Of a stretch of DNA of 64,000 nt, positions 54,016 to 63,686 are shown piece by piece. The stretch spans positions 434,001 through 498,000 of the forward strand of contig NZ_PIPQ01000001.1 in the NCBI RefSeq assembly GCF_003987015.1, given 5' to 3'. Below the pieces are notes generated by a model. The model saw only the letters and a program-made list of their open reading frames with translations. It searched no databases and was not told the origin of the DNA. Origin of the DNA: Aliidiomarina taiwanensis (lineage in GTDB: Bacteria > Pseudomonadota > Gammaproteobacteria > Enterobacterales > Alteromonadaceae). Made by a program: the position numbers and the translations under genes. How positions within the stretch are numbered: position 1 is the stretch's first letter; every line of letters starts with the position of its first letter.

Positions 54016-54282
54016 TGTCGTTGTCCTTAGTTCATGTGCGTTTTTTATAAAATCGTCGCCCCAATACGATGTTGGCCGACCTTATTAAGGCTTAAGCTAC
54101 ACCAAAACAAACAGAATTAAAATAATTCCGCATCATTTCAGCAAATGATTCACGTTATTTAACGAAATTTAGTTTAAGCGTTTTCAAACACCTGTTAGAT
54201 TATAGGGTGATACCTTATAACCCCGGTTAAAAAGCATACGCTATGTATGTTTTTTAACACATCAATGTTTGGAGTTTAACTA
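54016..54282. promoter_or_regulatory. Divergent regulatory region between DUF1329 and YCF48-like genes
   Basis: 267 bases, AT-rich. It holds an operator-like imperfect palindrome TTATAGGGT-GAT-ACCTTATAA (54200-54220, one mismatch) and a hairpin AAAAAGCATAC-GCTAT-GTATGTTTTTT (54229-54255, one G-T pair) that ends in a T run only 28 bases before ATG 54283. The hairpin reads as a small terminator or attenuator for the rightward genes. No clear consensus promoter was found. Confidence 0.5.
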
Positions 54283-55416
54283 ATGATAAGGATAGCAGTA
54301 GCTACTTCAGTGTTGCTCGCTTCTTTTGGAGCCCAGGCTGCTGAGCCTTATGACCCGATTACTACCCCAGCACCTCAAGCTGTTCGTGCGGAACATGCGG
54401 CTTTAGTTGGGTTAGACCAGCGAGGAGATCAACTGCTTGCCAGTGGTGTGTTCGGTACGGTCATAGAAAAAGAAGGTGAAGCGTCATGGCAACAACTGGA
54501 AATCCCCACATCTGTTCTGTTAACGAGTATTGATATTGTCGATGAAGAACATATTTGGGCAGCGGGTCACGATGGCGTGATTGTGCAAAGTACTGATGGT
54601 GGTAAAAGCTGGCAACGCCGGCTAGATGGCTATCAACTGCTGAACCTTGAATACCCGTGGCTGCAAGCGAAAATGACAGCCCTAGAAGCAAAAATTGCAG
54701 AAACCGATGACGCTTATGAAGCTGAGGAGCTTGAGTTTGCTTTGGAAGAGCTTGGTTTTTTGATGTCAGGCCTGGAAATTCAGTTTGAAGTTGGCCCAAC
54801 CAAACCTTTCCTAGACATACACTTCTTAGATCGCTCGACCGGGTTTGCCATAGCGGCTTATGGAACCTTATTGAAAACCACAGACGGCGGTGACACCTGG
54901 CAGGTGCTGAACGATAAAATTGAAAACCCTTATGGCTATCACCTGAATAAAATTGTTTCGGACCAAGAACAGCGACTTTATGTCTTGGGCGAGTACGGCT
55001 TAATGAGCCGTAGTACCGACTTAGGCGAAAGCTGGGACACCTTAGACACCCCGTATGACGGTTCTTTTTTTGGCGGCGTCGTCGACCAGAATGGAACACT
55101 CTGGGTGTTTGGACTTCGGGGCAATATATTTAGTAGCAGTGACCATGGGGAAAGCTTTCAAGGTCACTTTGCGAACACCAATTACAACCTAAACAGCGGG
55201 ACCGTGCTTGACGACGGTCGTATTGTGCTGGTTGGGCATTCGGGTGTGATTGTGGTTATCGAGCCAGACACAGACACAATAACAACGCATACGCACGAGA
55301 GCAGCGTTTCGATTATGGGCGTGCGCCAGCTGCACGGGAATGAACTTATTCTGGTTGGGCGAGCGGGGCTTCAACGCTTTACCATTCCCACAGACGTAAC
55401 TGGAATGAAAGGGTAA
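54283..55416 (+). CDS. YCF48/BNR-repeat exported protein
   Basis: 377 residues. Signal peptide with F-G-A-Q-A cleavage near 19. Repeated W-x-x-G-x-x-G and S-T-D-G-G-K-S-W / T-T-D-G-G-D-T-W / S-T-D-L-G-E-S-W / S-S-D-H-G-E-S-F blocks give a BNR/YCF48-like beta-propeller. A charged helical insert at ~125-165 (E/A/L-rich) splits the first blades. Family members next to MMPL/RND exporters act in the periplasm, probably as an adaptor. TTTGGAG precedes ATG 54283; the transporter starts 6 bases after the stop. Confidence 0.87.
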   Translation: MIRIAVATSVLLASFGAQAAEPYDPITTPAPQAVRAEHAALVGLDQRGDQLLASGVFGTVIEKEGEASWQQLEIPTSVLLTSIDIVDEEHIWAAGHDGVIVQSTDGGKSWQRRLDGYQLLNLEYPWLQAKMTALEAKIAETDDAYEAEELEFALEELGFLMSGLEIQFEVGPTKPFLDIHFLDRSTGFAIAAYGTLLKTTDGGDTWQVLNDKIENPYGYHLNKIVSDQEQRLYVLGEYGLMSRSTDLGESWDTLDTPYDGSFFGGVVDQNGTLWVFGLRGNIFSSSDHGESFQGHFANTNYNLNSGTVLDDGRIVLVGHSGVIVVIEPDTDTITTHTHESSVSIMGVRQLHGNELILVGRAGLQRFTIPTDVTGMKG

Positions 55417-55422
55417 TTTACA

Positions 55423-57777
55423 ATGCAGGATAATTTAAGCGTTGCACACGCAAAGGTACCACTGATGGAGCGCGCGCTGTTTGCTGCTCGCAAACTTTGG
55501 CTGTTTATTTTTATAGGTATTACTGCATTTTTATTGTACCAAGCAGCGCAGGTACGCCCTGATGCGAGCTTCACAAAAATGATTCCGAGTAATCATGAAT
55601 TTGTACAAAACTATTTTAAATATGGCGACGACCTAGCCAGCTTAGGTAATGCGGTGCGAGTCTCGGTAGAAACGACTGAAGGCACCATATTTGACGCGGA
55701 CTACCAAGAAACTCTTCGGCAAATTACCGACGAACTAAACTATATACCGGGTGTAAACCGCTCGGGTATTCGGTCGGTATGGACGCCTAACGTGCGTTGG
55801 TCGGAAGTAACAGAGCAAGGCTTTGTGGGTGGCCCGGTTATTCCTGACACTTACGACGGCAGCCCAGCCAGCTTAGAGAACCTGCGCAAGAACGTCTTAC
55901 GTTCTGGAGAAGTGGGGAACTTGGTTGCCAATAACTTCCGCTCTGCTCTTATTTATGTTCCCTTGAACGAGATAGACCCAGAAACAGGGGAGCAGCTCGA
56001 CTACCACCAGTTTAGTTTGAACCTCGAAGAGCGTATTCGTGCGAAGTACCAATCCGACAAGATAAATATTCAAATTGTTGGTTTTGCGAAAGTAGTCGGC
56101 GACTTAATTGACGGTGCCTTGCAAGTGGGCATTTTCTTTATTTTGGCTATGCTGATTACCTTTGCCATGCTTTATGGTTATAGCCGTTGTGTACGTAGCT
56201 CTTTAATTGTATTGCTGTGCTCTGTTATTGCAGTGGTTTGGCAGCTCGGTATTATTAACCTTATTGGTAGTGGTATTAACCCATACTCCATGTTGGTGCC
56301 ATTCTTGGTCTTCGCTATTGGGGTGAGTCACGGGGTACAAGTGATTACCGCTGTGATGGCGTACCGGGTTGACGGTGCAGAAAAACTGCAGGCATCACGT
56401 TTGGCGTTTCGCAGCCTATATATTGCCGGCTTAACGGCATTAGCAAGTGACGCAATTGGCTTTACCACGCTGATGGTCATTGATATAGAAGTCATCAAAG
56501 AGCTTGCCATAGCGGCCAGTATTGGTGTTGCGGTTATTGTACTCACCAACCTGGGTTTACTGCCTATTCTTACGTCCTACTTTGGTGTAAGCCAAGGAGG
56601 GATTCAACACCTCGAACAAGCGCGCTTAAAGCAAGACAAAGTACAGAAGTGGTTTCAACACTTTACCCAGCCGAAATGGGCGAAGCCAGCGATTGCCGTG
56701 GCTGTTGTTATGGCGGTGATAGGTGTTTGGCAAGGGCAGTCGTTGCAAATAGGGGACCTCGACAGCGGTGCGCCTGAACTACGTGCAGACTCCCGTTACA
56801 ACCTCGATAATGCCTTTATGGTGGAGAACTACAGCTCAAGCACCGACATTTTTGTGGTGATGGCTGAAACACCACCAGGAGAGTGTATTGCATGGGAAAA
56901 CATGGTGCTGATGGACCGCTTTCAGTGGCATATGGAAAACGTTCCAGGTGTCCAAACCACGCGCTCTATTACTTATGTTTCTAAGTTGGGAATGGCGGGT
57001 ATTAACGAAGGTAACTTGAAGTGGTACAGCATTAACCGCGACAACTTTGTTTTGAATGCGTCTATTTCTCAAGCACCTTCTGGCCTGATTAACCGCGACT
57101 GCAGCATGGCGCCGATGATTATCTACTTGAACGATCACAAAGCCGACACGCTTAACCGAGTGGTTGCAGAGGTGCGTGCTTTTAGCGCTGAATTCCCAAG
57201 TGAGAACTTGGACTTTTTATTAGCAGCAGGTAACTCAGGCATTGAAGCGGCGACCAATATTGTGATTGAAGAAGCACAATTTAAAATGCTGGTGTGGGTA
57301 TACGGTGTGGTGATAGCGCTTTGCTTATTAACTTTCAGAAGCCTGCGTACCGTTATTTGTATTGTGCTGCCCCTGATGTTTACTACCATTATGAGCCAAG
57401 CGTTAATGGCTTGGTTAGATATAGGTATTAAGGTTGCAACCTTACCTGTTATTGCATTGGGTGTGGGTATTGGCGTCGACTATGGCATTTATATCTATAG
57501 TAAAATGCGTGAGGCACTAGCTCAAAACATGAGCCTGTCGGACAGTTATGGGTATGCCTTATCAAAAACCGGTAAAGCGGTTGGCTTTACTGGCTTGACC
57601 TTGGCTATTGGTGTCGCAACATGGATTTTCTCACCTATTAAATTCCAAGCGGATATGGGCTTACTATTAACCTTCATGTTTATTTGGAACATGCTAGGTG
57701 CATTAATTCTCATTCCTGCTTTGGCTTACGTGCTGAAGGTAGGGCCAAAGGGAAAAAATAAAGAGCCAGTTATGTAG
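55423..57777 (+). CDS. MMPL/RND-family transporter
   Basis: 784 residues in two repeats, each with one N-terminal membrane helix, a periplasmic loop and five further helices (helices near 25-43, 225-375; 420-440, 620-775). F-A-I-G-V-S-H-G-V-Q-V near 298 and I-A-L-G-V-G-I-G-V-D-Y-G-I-Y near 680 are the G-x-x-x-D type motifs of SSD/MMPL transporters; the first copy has S-H where the second has V-D-Y. The family moves lipids or other hydrophobic molecules with proton motive force. Forms one unit with the YCF48-like gene. Confidence 0.9.
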   Translation: MQDNLSVAHAKVPLMERALFAARKLWLFIFIGITAFLLYQAAQVRPDASFTKMIPSNHEFVQNYFKYGDDLASLGNAVRVSVETTEGTIFDADYQETLRQITDELNYIPGVNRSGIRSVWTPNVRWSEVTEQGFVGGPVIPDTYDGSPASLENLRKNVLRSGEVGNLVANNFRSALIYVPLNEIDPETGEQLDYHQFSLNLEERIRAKYQSDKINIQIVGFAKVVGDLIDGALQVGIFFILAMLITFAMLYGYSRCVRSSLIVLLCSVIAVVWQLGIINLIGSGINPYSMLVPFLVFAIGVSHGVQVITAVMAYRVDGAEKLQASRLAFRSLYIAGLTALASDAIGFTTLMVIDIEVIKELAIAASIGVAVIVLTNLGLLPILTSYFGVSQGGIQHLEQARLKQDKVQKWFQHFTQPKWAKPAIAVAVVMAVIGVWQGQSLQIGDLDSGAPELRADSRYNLDNAFMVENYSSSTDIFVVMAETPPGECIAWENMVLMDRFQWHMENVPGVQTTRSITYVSKLGMAGINEGNLKWYSINRDNFVLNASISQAPSGLINRDCSMAPMIIYLNDHKADTLNRVVAEVRAFSAEFPSENLDFLLAAGNSGIEAATNIVIEEAQFKMLVWVYGVVIALCLLTFRSLRTVICIVLPLMFTTIMSQALMAWLDIGIKVATLPVIALGVGIGVDYGIYIYSKMREALAQNMSLSDSYGYALSKTGKAVGFTGLTLAIGVATWIFSPIKFQADMGLLLTFMFIWNMLGALILIPALAYVLKVGPKGKNKEPVM

Positions 57778-57846
57778 TTTGAAAGGCATTTCCCTAGGGT
57801 GTCGATTTCCAGCTAAAGCAATTAATTAACGAATGTATAATAATTG

Positions 57847-57912
57847 TTGACATGGGGTGGGGGCTCATTAGTATTAATGTTGCTTGGCTGTTTTCTACAC
57901 AGCCAAGCACTT
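57847..57912 (+). promoter_or_regulatory. Strong sigma-70 promoter and leader hairpin of the receptor gene
   Basis: TTGACA (57847-57852), 16 bp, TAGTAT (57869-57874), so transcription should begin near 57881. There the RNA opens with TGCTTGGCTGT (57881-57891), loop TTTCTAC, ACAGCCAAGCA (57899-57909): an 11-bp perfect stem at the 5' end. It may instead act as terminator for the RND unit, although the tail CTTTAAATAAA is poor in T. Two CCCTAGGG palindromes flank the region (57792 and 57932 areas). Confidence 0.55.
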
Positions 57913-57949
57913 TAAATAAAACTAATAAAAACCCTAGGGAGAGCTCCCA

Positions 57950-60892
57950 ATGTACACCAACCTTAAAAAGTCCAAAGTGGCGCTAGCAATAGGCGCTGCG
58001 TCACTCTTGGCACTTTCGCCAGGAGCGTTAGCTCAGGAATAAACCACCACAGAAAACCAAGAGGCTGAACAGAAAAAAAAGCCTGAACGCATTCAAATTG
58101 TTGGTTCGCGTATACGAACCGACGGTATCGATAATGCGACACCCATCGATATTATTAGTGCTGATTTAGCCACTGAGCAAGGTTTAACAACCCTCGGAGA
58201 GCTACTTCGTACGGCAACCGTTGCCACCGGCTCAAACCAGTTAATTTCTGCTATGTCGGTAGGGAGTGTCACCGCAGGTGGAGCAGGGGCTGAGTCTATT
58301 TCAATGCGTGGCTTAGGTGCCAACAGAACCTTGGTACTTTTGAACGGTCGTCGTGCAGGACCAGCAGGTACGCGTGGACAAGTGGCTGCTTTTGATATGA
58401 ACGCTTTAGCTGTGTCTGCAGTTGAGCGCGTTGAAATATTAAAAGACGGTGCTTCCTCCTTGTATGGTTCTGACGCGGTTGCTGGGGTTATTAACATTAT
58501 TACCAAGCGAGGCGATGAGTCGAGTATTAACGTTAGTGGTAGTCAGCCCTTTGAGAAAGGCGGTGAAAACTTCCGAGCCAACGGTACTGTTGGTAAATCC
58601 TTCGATCGGGGCTCTGTCCGCGCAGTTGTAGACTACAACCTACAAACGGAGTTAAAGCGTGGCGATCGCGAGCACTTTGCCTGTGGGCAGCGTTTTATGT
58701 TCGATCCAACGAGCGGGGAGCAGGTGGACCCAATCGACCCGAGGACTGGGGAAATACATTGTAATGACTTGCCTTATGGTATGTGGCTTTGGAATCAAGG
58801 TGCTGGAAACTATACGTCGACCATTACCTCCTATGACTATTCGGGTTATTTAAGAGAAAACAATAAGCCAGGCTATAACCCACAAAACCCAGGCGACATT
58901 AGTGCGCCAGAAGGTTGGTTCCCTGTGGGCTATGACAAAGAGTCCGACGGCTGGGTTGACGCCGACCACCCATACCAAGACTTAGAGTCGATGACGCCGA
59001 AAACAGAAAGCATGTCAGTGTACTTACAGGGTGACTACCAGTTAACCAATGACATTGGCTTTTATTCAGAGCTTCTTTTTAGCCGCCGTGAAACCACTAT
59101 TAACAGTTATCGCCAATTCTGGGAACCCTTTGTACCTGCATGGTACGGTTTGGTTGATGGCTGGGACGGTCATGTCATTTTGGACCCAACAACTGTAACA
59201 GATCACTCGGGATCGGTTACAACCGTTGATTACACGCGCTTTGTGGCTGGTCTCGAAGGACACTTAACCGGAAGTTGGGAGTGGAATGCTTCATTCCAGC
59301 GTACTTTAAACAGCGGTGAGTACCAAACTAAAGTGATCTTAGACGACGCCTTAGTTATGGCTCATGATGCTTTTTGGGGGGACCCTTGTGAAGGAGAGTT
59401 CTCGCCTATTTCAAATCGACCGTGCTATGCAATAGACTTTTTTACGCCAGAATACTTGCGTGGTGAATTTGATCAGGGCACGAAAGATTTCTTGTTTGAT
59501 ACTGAAGTGGGTAAAACTACCTATAAACAAGATACTCTTGAAGCTTATGTGACAGGTGACGTATATGATTTACGTGCTGGCACGATAGGTGCGGCTTTCG
59601 GTGTGTCCTATCAAACTGATGAAATACGAGACACCCCGGGAGCCGTCACTATGGCGGGTAACTCGTGGGGGATGACCAGTTCGGGTATTACTGCAGGTCG
59701 TTCCACCACAACGGCGTTATATGGTGAGGTACAAGTTCCCTTAATACGCGACTTAAAGCTGATGGAAGCGCTTGATGTAACTGCTTCAGCGCGCTACACA
59801 GATGTGTCTACCTACGGTAGTGATGAAACTTATAAATTGGGCATGAACTGGTCAATTGCCAATGGCTTTAGACTCCGTGCATCGCGGGGAACATCCTTCC
59901 GTTCACCGGCTTTATTTGAGCTGTTCTTAAAAGAGCAGACCAGCTTCTTTGACCAACGTAATGACCCGTGTTGGAACTGGGGAGAGCGCTTAGACTCTGG
60001 CTCAATCAACTCAACCATTGCTGAAAACTGTGCTGCTGATGGTATTCCTGATGACTACCAGCAAGATTTTGGTTCAGCAACCGCTATTACTTCTGGTGGT
60101 GCTGGTCGTTTGGCCGCTGAAACCTCTGTGTCGGAAGGCGTTGGCTTGGTCTGGACTTCTGAAGATAATAGTATTGCCTTCTCGGTTGACTACTATGATG
60201 TGGTTATACGTAACCAAATTAGTAACGTAGGTGGTTCAAGCATTGTGAATCTATGTTATAACTCAGAGAACTTCCAAAGTGAGCCGTTCTTTGAACAATT
60301 TGACCGGAATGATGGTGCAAACGGTGACTACAACATTACAGAAGTACGGGGTGGTTACGTGAACGTTGCAGAACAGAAAATTCGCGGTGCTGACTTTGTG
60401 CTTTCGTACCAGCGAGACATGGACTTTGGTCGCTTACGTATGCGCTTAGACCATACGGTGCAGTTGGAACGCTCTTACTTGCAGTTCCCAGACAGTGAAC
60501 GCTTACAGTATGTAGGTCGTTTAGGGAATCCGAAGCATACGGGGAACGTGAATATTAACCTTGAGCGCGATACGTGGAACTACAACTATTCTATTCGCTA
60601 TGTGGACTCTGTGTCGAACGACCATTTGTATACAGACGGCGACTTAGGTACTTACCGGGGTGAAGAAGTACGCTTTGTAAGCTCTGCACCAAAAGTTATT
60701 TACCATACCTTCTCAACCAGCAAAACCTTTGGGGACAACTGGGACTTAACCGTAGGTGTTAATAATCTATTTGATAAAAAGCCGCCGAAGGGAAGTCCTT
60801 CTCGTGCTAGTACTGTTGGTAATGCGATGCTTTACTCGCAGTACGATCAAATGGGTCGCCGCGTGTTTGCAAACCTAACCTATGGGTTTTAA
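57950..60892 (+). pseudogene. TonB-dependent receptor interrupted by an in-frame TAA
   Basis: ATG 57950 with GGGAGAG site opens a signal peptide (V-A-L-A-I-G-A-A-S-L-L-A-L, A-L-A-Q-E) in the same frame as the long open frame that ends at 60892. Codon 31 is TAA (58040-58042), just after the cleavage site; all other codons are open. Downstream come I-Q-I-V-G-S-R-I-R, plug domain with G-A-E-S-I-S-M-R-G-L-G and V-E-R-V-E-I-L-K-D-G-A-S-S-L-Y-G-S-D-A-V-A-G-V-I-N-I-I-T, then a large beta-barrel with the C-terminal aromatic residue (Y-G-F). The first ATG after the stop, 58253, would give 879 residues without signal peptide or plug start, so that product could not reach the outer membrane. One base change (GAA or CAA to TAA) explains it; sequencing error is possible. 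Ligand unknown. Confidence 0.85.
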
Positions 60893-60932
60893 CAATACGC
60901 TAGCTCTCAGATAGACCTAAGTTACTTAAGAA

Positions 60933-60960
60933 AACACCAGCTCCTTGAGCTGGTGTTTTT
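60933..60960 (+). terminator. Rho-independent terminator after the receptor
   Basis: AACACCAGCTC (60933-60943), loop CTT, GAGCTGGTGTT (60947-60957), followed by a T run. The A-rich left flank may also serve sbcB on the other strand. Confidence 0.85.
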
Positions 60961-60977
60961 TTATGCTTGAAGGTGAC

Positions 60978-62417
60978 TTATAGTTCACTGACCCACTGGT
61001 ACAAGTCTCTTAATATCTGCATTTTTGCCGGATCGTCGGCGACACGCTCGGCCGCATGTTCAAGCGCTAATATAAACTCATGAATGCTTAAATAGCCACC
61101 TGTGCCAAACTCAAGCCGCTCTTTGCAATGCTGACGCCAGGTTTCAAGCTCGGTTTGGGTGAGGGTTTGCGGGTAGTTTCGTGCCCGGTAACGGAATAAA
61201 AGCTCTTGAAAACGCGGGTCATCAAACTCAAACGGGTGCGCGCTTAACTGCATGGGGTCCATGTTACGGATCATACCCATATGAGTTTGTGATTGGCGAC
61301 TTATTAAGCCGCCGCTATAGAGAGCGAGGTCAACGTCAATAGCGACTTCTTCGGAGCCTTCGTCTCCATAAGGTTGGGCTAAACAGTCGATAAAATATTG
61401 GCGCACATCTGGGGCATTGCGTAGCCAAGTAGCATGGGCTTCAATAGTGCTCGGGTCTTGACCAAATTCAAGTGCGCGGGCTTCCGTTAAGGTTTGTCTT
61501 GGGGCCAAAAACGGCGCTTGGTTAATGGCAATACGTACAAGACCAGGGCGCTCTTCTTGTGCTAACCCCTTGCTGTAAAGCGTACTTTGAAGTTCTTCGA
61601 GGCTTTGTTGGTGCCACTTACTCGGATCACTGTCTAAACGCCAGGCTATTAATTGATTGGGTTGTTCTGGGTGAAAGCCTAAGGGTAAAACCCATCGGCA
61701 GTAGCCTTGTGCGGCACCGTAAAGGCCAGACACATGCACCAACGGAGTCAGGTTCACAAGCGCTTCATTGATAAGGGGCAGTAAAGCGGCCTTGCGGCGC
61801 TTTTGAAAGGCCCAATCAAATAGCCGAGGGTGTGTGTCTTTTATAAGTTTAGCCAGCGCTATGGTTGCGTACACATCGGACAAAGCGTCATGGGCCTGGC
61901 CGTGGTCTAGTTGGTTAGCTTCAGTCAGGTGTTCAAGCTTTAAGCTAATAGCGCCTTCCGCATTTGTGGGCCATACTATCCCTTCAGGACGCAGTGCATA
62001 ACAGGCACGAACAAGTTCGAGCAGGTCCCAGCGGGAATTGTTATTTGCCCAAGTATGCGCATAAGGGTCAATAAAGTTACGATAAAACAGAAAGCGCGTC
62101 ATTTCGTCGTCGTAGCGTATGTTATTGTAGCCAACGCTGACGGTGCCGGGCTTTGACAGCTCAGCCGCTATTTTTCCGGCAAACTCTGTTTCAATGTAGC
62201 CGTCCCGTTGGCATTGTTGCGGCGTAATACCTGTAATAAGACACGCCTCGGGGTGGGGCAGGTAGTCGGGCGCCAGTTGGCAGAAAATATTCATGGGCTC
62301 GCCTACAATGTCTAGTGCTGCGTTTGTTCGAATGCCGGCAAACTGTGTGGGGCGGTCGGCGCGAGGGTTCACACCGCCAGCTTCGTAGTCGTGCCAAAAA
62401 AATGTGATATCTGTCAT
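60978..62417 (-). CDS. sbcB: Exodeoxyribonuclease I
   Basis: 479 residues from ATG at 62417 (the frame stays open to 62633 over the divergent gene, but the family starts at T-F-F-W-H-D-Y-E). DEDDh 3'-5' exonuclease: D10-Y-E12, then I-T-G-I-T-P-Q, N-N-I-R-Y-D-D and H-D-A-L-S-D-V-Y-A. C-terminal SH3-like and helical domains follow. Degrades single-stranded DNA in recombination and mismatch repair. E. coli ExoI is 475 residues. Divergent from the asparaginase gene with about 115 bases between starts. Confidence 0.95.
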   Translation of the reverse strand: MTDITFFWHDYEAGGVNPRADRPTQFAGIRTNAALDIVGEPMNIFCQLAPDYLPHPEACLITGITPQQCQRDGYIETEFAGKIAAELSKPGTVSVGYNNIRYDDEMTRFLFYRNFIDPYAHTWANNNSRWDLLELVRACYALRPEGIVWPTNAEGAISLKLEHLTEANQLDHGQAHDALSDVYATIALAKLIKDTHPRLFDWAFQKRRKAALLPLINEALVNLTPLVHVSGLYGAAQGYCRWVLPLGFHPEQPNQLIAWRLDSDPSKWHQQSLEELQSTLYSKGLAQEERPGLVRIAINQAPFLAPRQTLTEARALEFGQDPSTIEAHATWLRNAPDVRQYFIDCLAQPYGDEGSEEVAIDVDLALYSGGLISRQSQTHMGMIRNMDPMQLSAHPFEFDDPRFQELLFRYRARNYPQTLTQTELETWRQHCKERLEFGTGGYLSIHEFILALEHAAERVADDPAKMQILRDLYQWVSEL

Positions 62418-62532
62418 ATATACAACGAAGTTAAGTGAGCTTAATGACACTAGAATAGCACTTGAGCATACTAATATGCGAGAATCGTTCAGTTCATTAA
62501 TTTTAGGGTCAACCTTTACTGTGGAGAAGTTT

Positions 62533-63576
62533 ATGCGTGCGAAGCATTTAATATTTGCAAGTTTGCTAACCATTGGGCTTGCAGCGTGTGTCGACAGCGA
62601 CGGACCAACAAGCACTGAGCAACCTATTGCCATTGCGATTCATGGTGGCGCTGGCACTATAACCCGTGAAAACATGAGTCCCGAGCGGGAAGAGCAGTAT
62701 CGCCAAGCACTCGCTTATGCAACGGAAGCTGGTTATGCCGTGCTTGAAGACGGTGGGAGTGCTGTGGACGCAGTGCAAGCAGCTATTCAAATGATGGAAG
62801 AAAACCCTTTATTCAATGCCGGACGAGGCGCCGTTTATACTTATGAAGGCCGCCATGAATTAGACGCTTCCATTATGCTTGGCGAAACAGGTGAAGCCGG
62901 TGCCGTTGCTGGAGTGACCACAGTGAAAAGTCCGATTGCTGCTGCTCGAGCGGTGATGGAACAGTCACGCCATGTGATGTTAAGTGGCAGTGGTGCTGAG
63001 TCATTTGCTCGCCAAGTAGGCTTAGAGCAAGTCAGTAATACTTACTTCAACACCATGGAGCGTTACGAGCAATTACAGCGCGCTTTGGAATTGCTTCGCG
63101 AGCAAGACGAAATGGGCGACCACATTGCCTATCAAGAAAACTGGGACCCTGCCTTTAATATGGGCACAGTTGGTGCGGTGGCCCTTGATGCGAACGGCAA
63201 CTTGGCTGCGGGCACATCCACAGGTGGCATGACAGCCAAACGCTGGGGCCGTATTGGAGACTCCCCAGTGATTGGCGCAGGTACTTGGGCTGATAACGAA
63301 AGTTGTGCAGTGTCAGCGACAGGACATGGTGAGTACTTTATTCGCTTCCACGTGGCTGCCGATATTTGTACACGGGTGAAGTATCAAGGCAAAAGTATAG
63401 AACAAGCGAGCCATGAAGTGATACACGAGGTGCTGCTACCCCTTGGCGGTACCGGTGGTGTCATTGTATTGGACGCACAAGGGAATATAAGCTTACCCTT
63501 TAATACCGAAGGCATGTACCGAGCTTCTAAGTCGAACAGTCAACCTTTATACGTAGGCATTTACGCTAACGAATAA
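62533..63576 (+). CDS. Isoaspartyl peptidase/L-asparaginase, lipoprotein
   Basis: 347 residues from ATG 62533 (TGGAGAAG upstream). Lipoprotein signal with L-A-A-C, unusual for this family, which is mostly cytoplasmic or soluble periplasmic; so the enzyme is probably lipid-anchored. Ntn-hydrolase of plant type: I-H-G-G-A-G-T near 34, N-A-G-R-G-A-V near 95, and autocleavage site G-T212-V-G-A-V with T212 the new N-terminal nucleophile, followed by G-T-S-T-G-G. Cleaves beta-aspartyl dipeptides and asparagine. A terminator follows 14 bases after the stop. Confidence 0.92.
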   Translation: MRAKHLIFASLLTIGLAACVDSDGPTSTEQPIAIAIHGGAGTITRENMSPEREEQYRQALAYATEAGYAVLEDGGSAVDAVQAAIQMMEENPLFNAGRGAVYTYEGRHELDASIMLGETGEAGAVAGVTTVKSPIAAARAVMEQSRHVMLSGSGAESFARQVGLEQVSNTYFNTMERYEQLQRALELLREQDEMGDHIAYQENWDPAFNMGTVGAVALDANGNLAAGTSTGGMTAKRWGRIGDSPVIGAGTWADNESCAVSATGHGEYFIRFHVAADICTRVKYQGKSIEQASHEVIHEVLLPLGGTGGVIVLDAQGNISLPFNTEGMYRASKSNSQPLYVGIYANE

Positions 63577-63590
63577 TAGGGCTGTTACAG

Positions 63591-63619
63591 GGGGAAGCTG
63601 CCCTTAGCTTCCCCTTTTT
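63591..63619 (+). terminator. Rho-independent terminator
   Basis: GGGGAAGCT (63591-63599), loop GCCCTT, AGCTTCCCC (63606-63614), then TTTTT. Ends the asparaginase transcript. Confidence 0.88.
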
Positions 63620-63686
63620 CTTTAACATATCGACCCACCTATATTTTTGCTAAACTAGCAGCTTACATTCCTGTTGTAATGAGTTT

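Noticed and set aside
58253-60892. Treating ATG 58253 as the true start of the TonB receptor
   Set aside because: It lacks a signal peptide and the first part of the plug domain, both of which are present upstream in the same frame.
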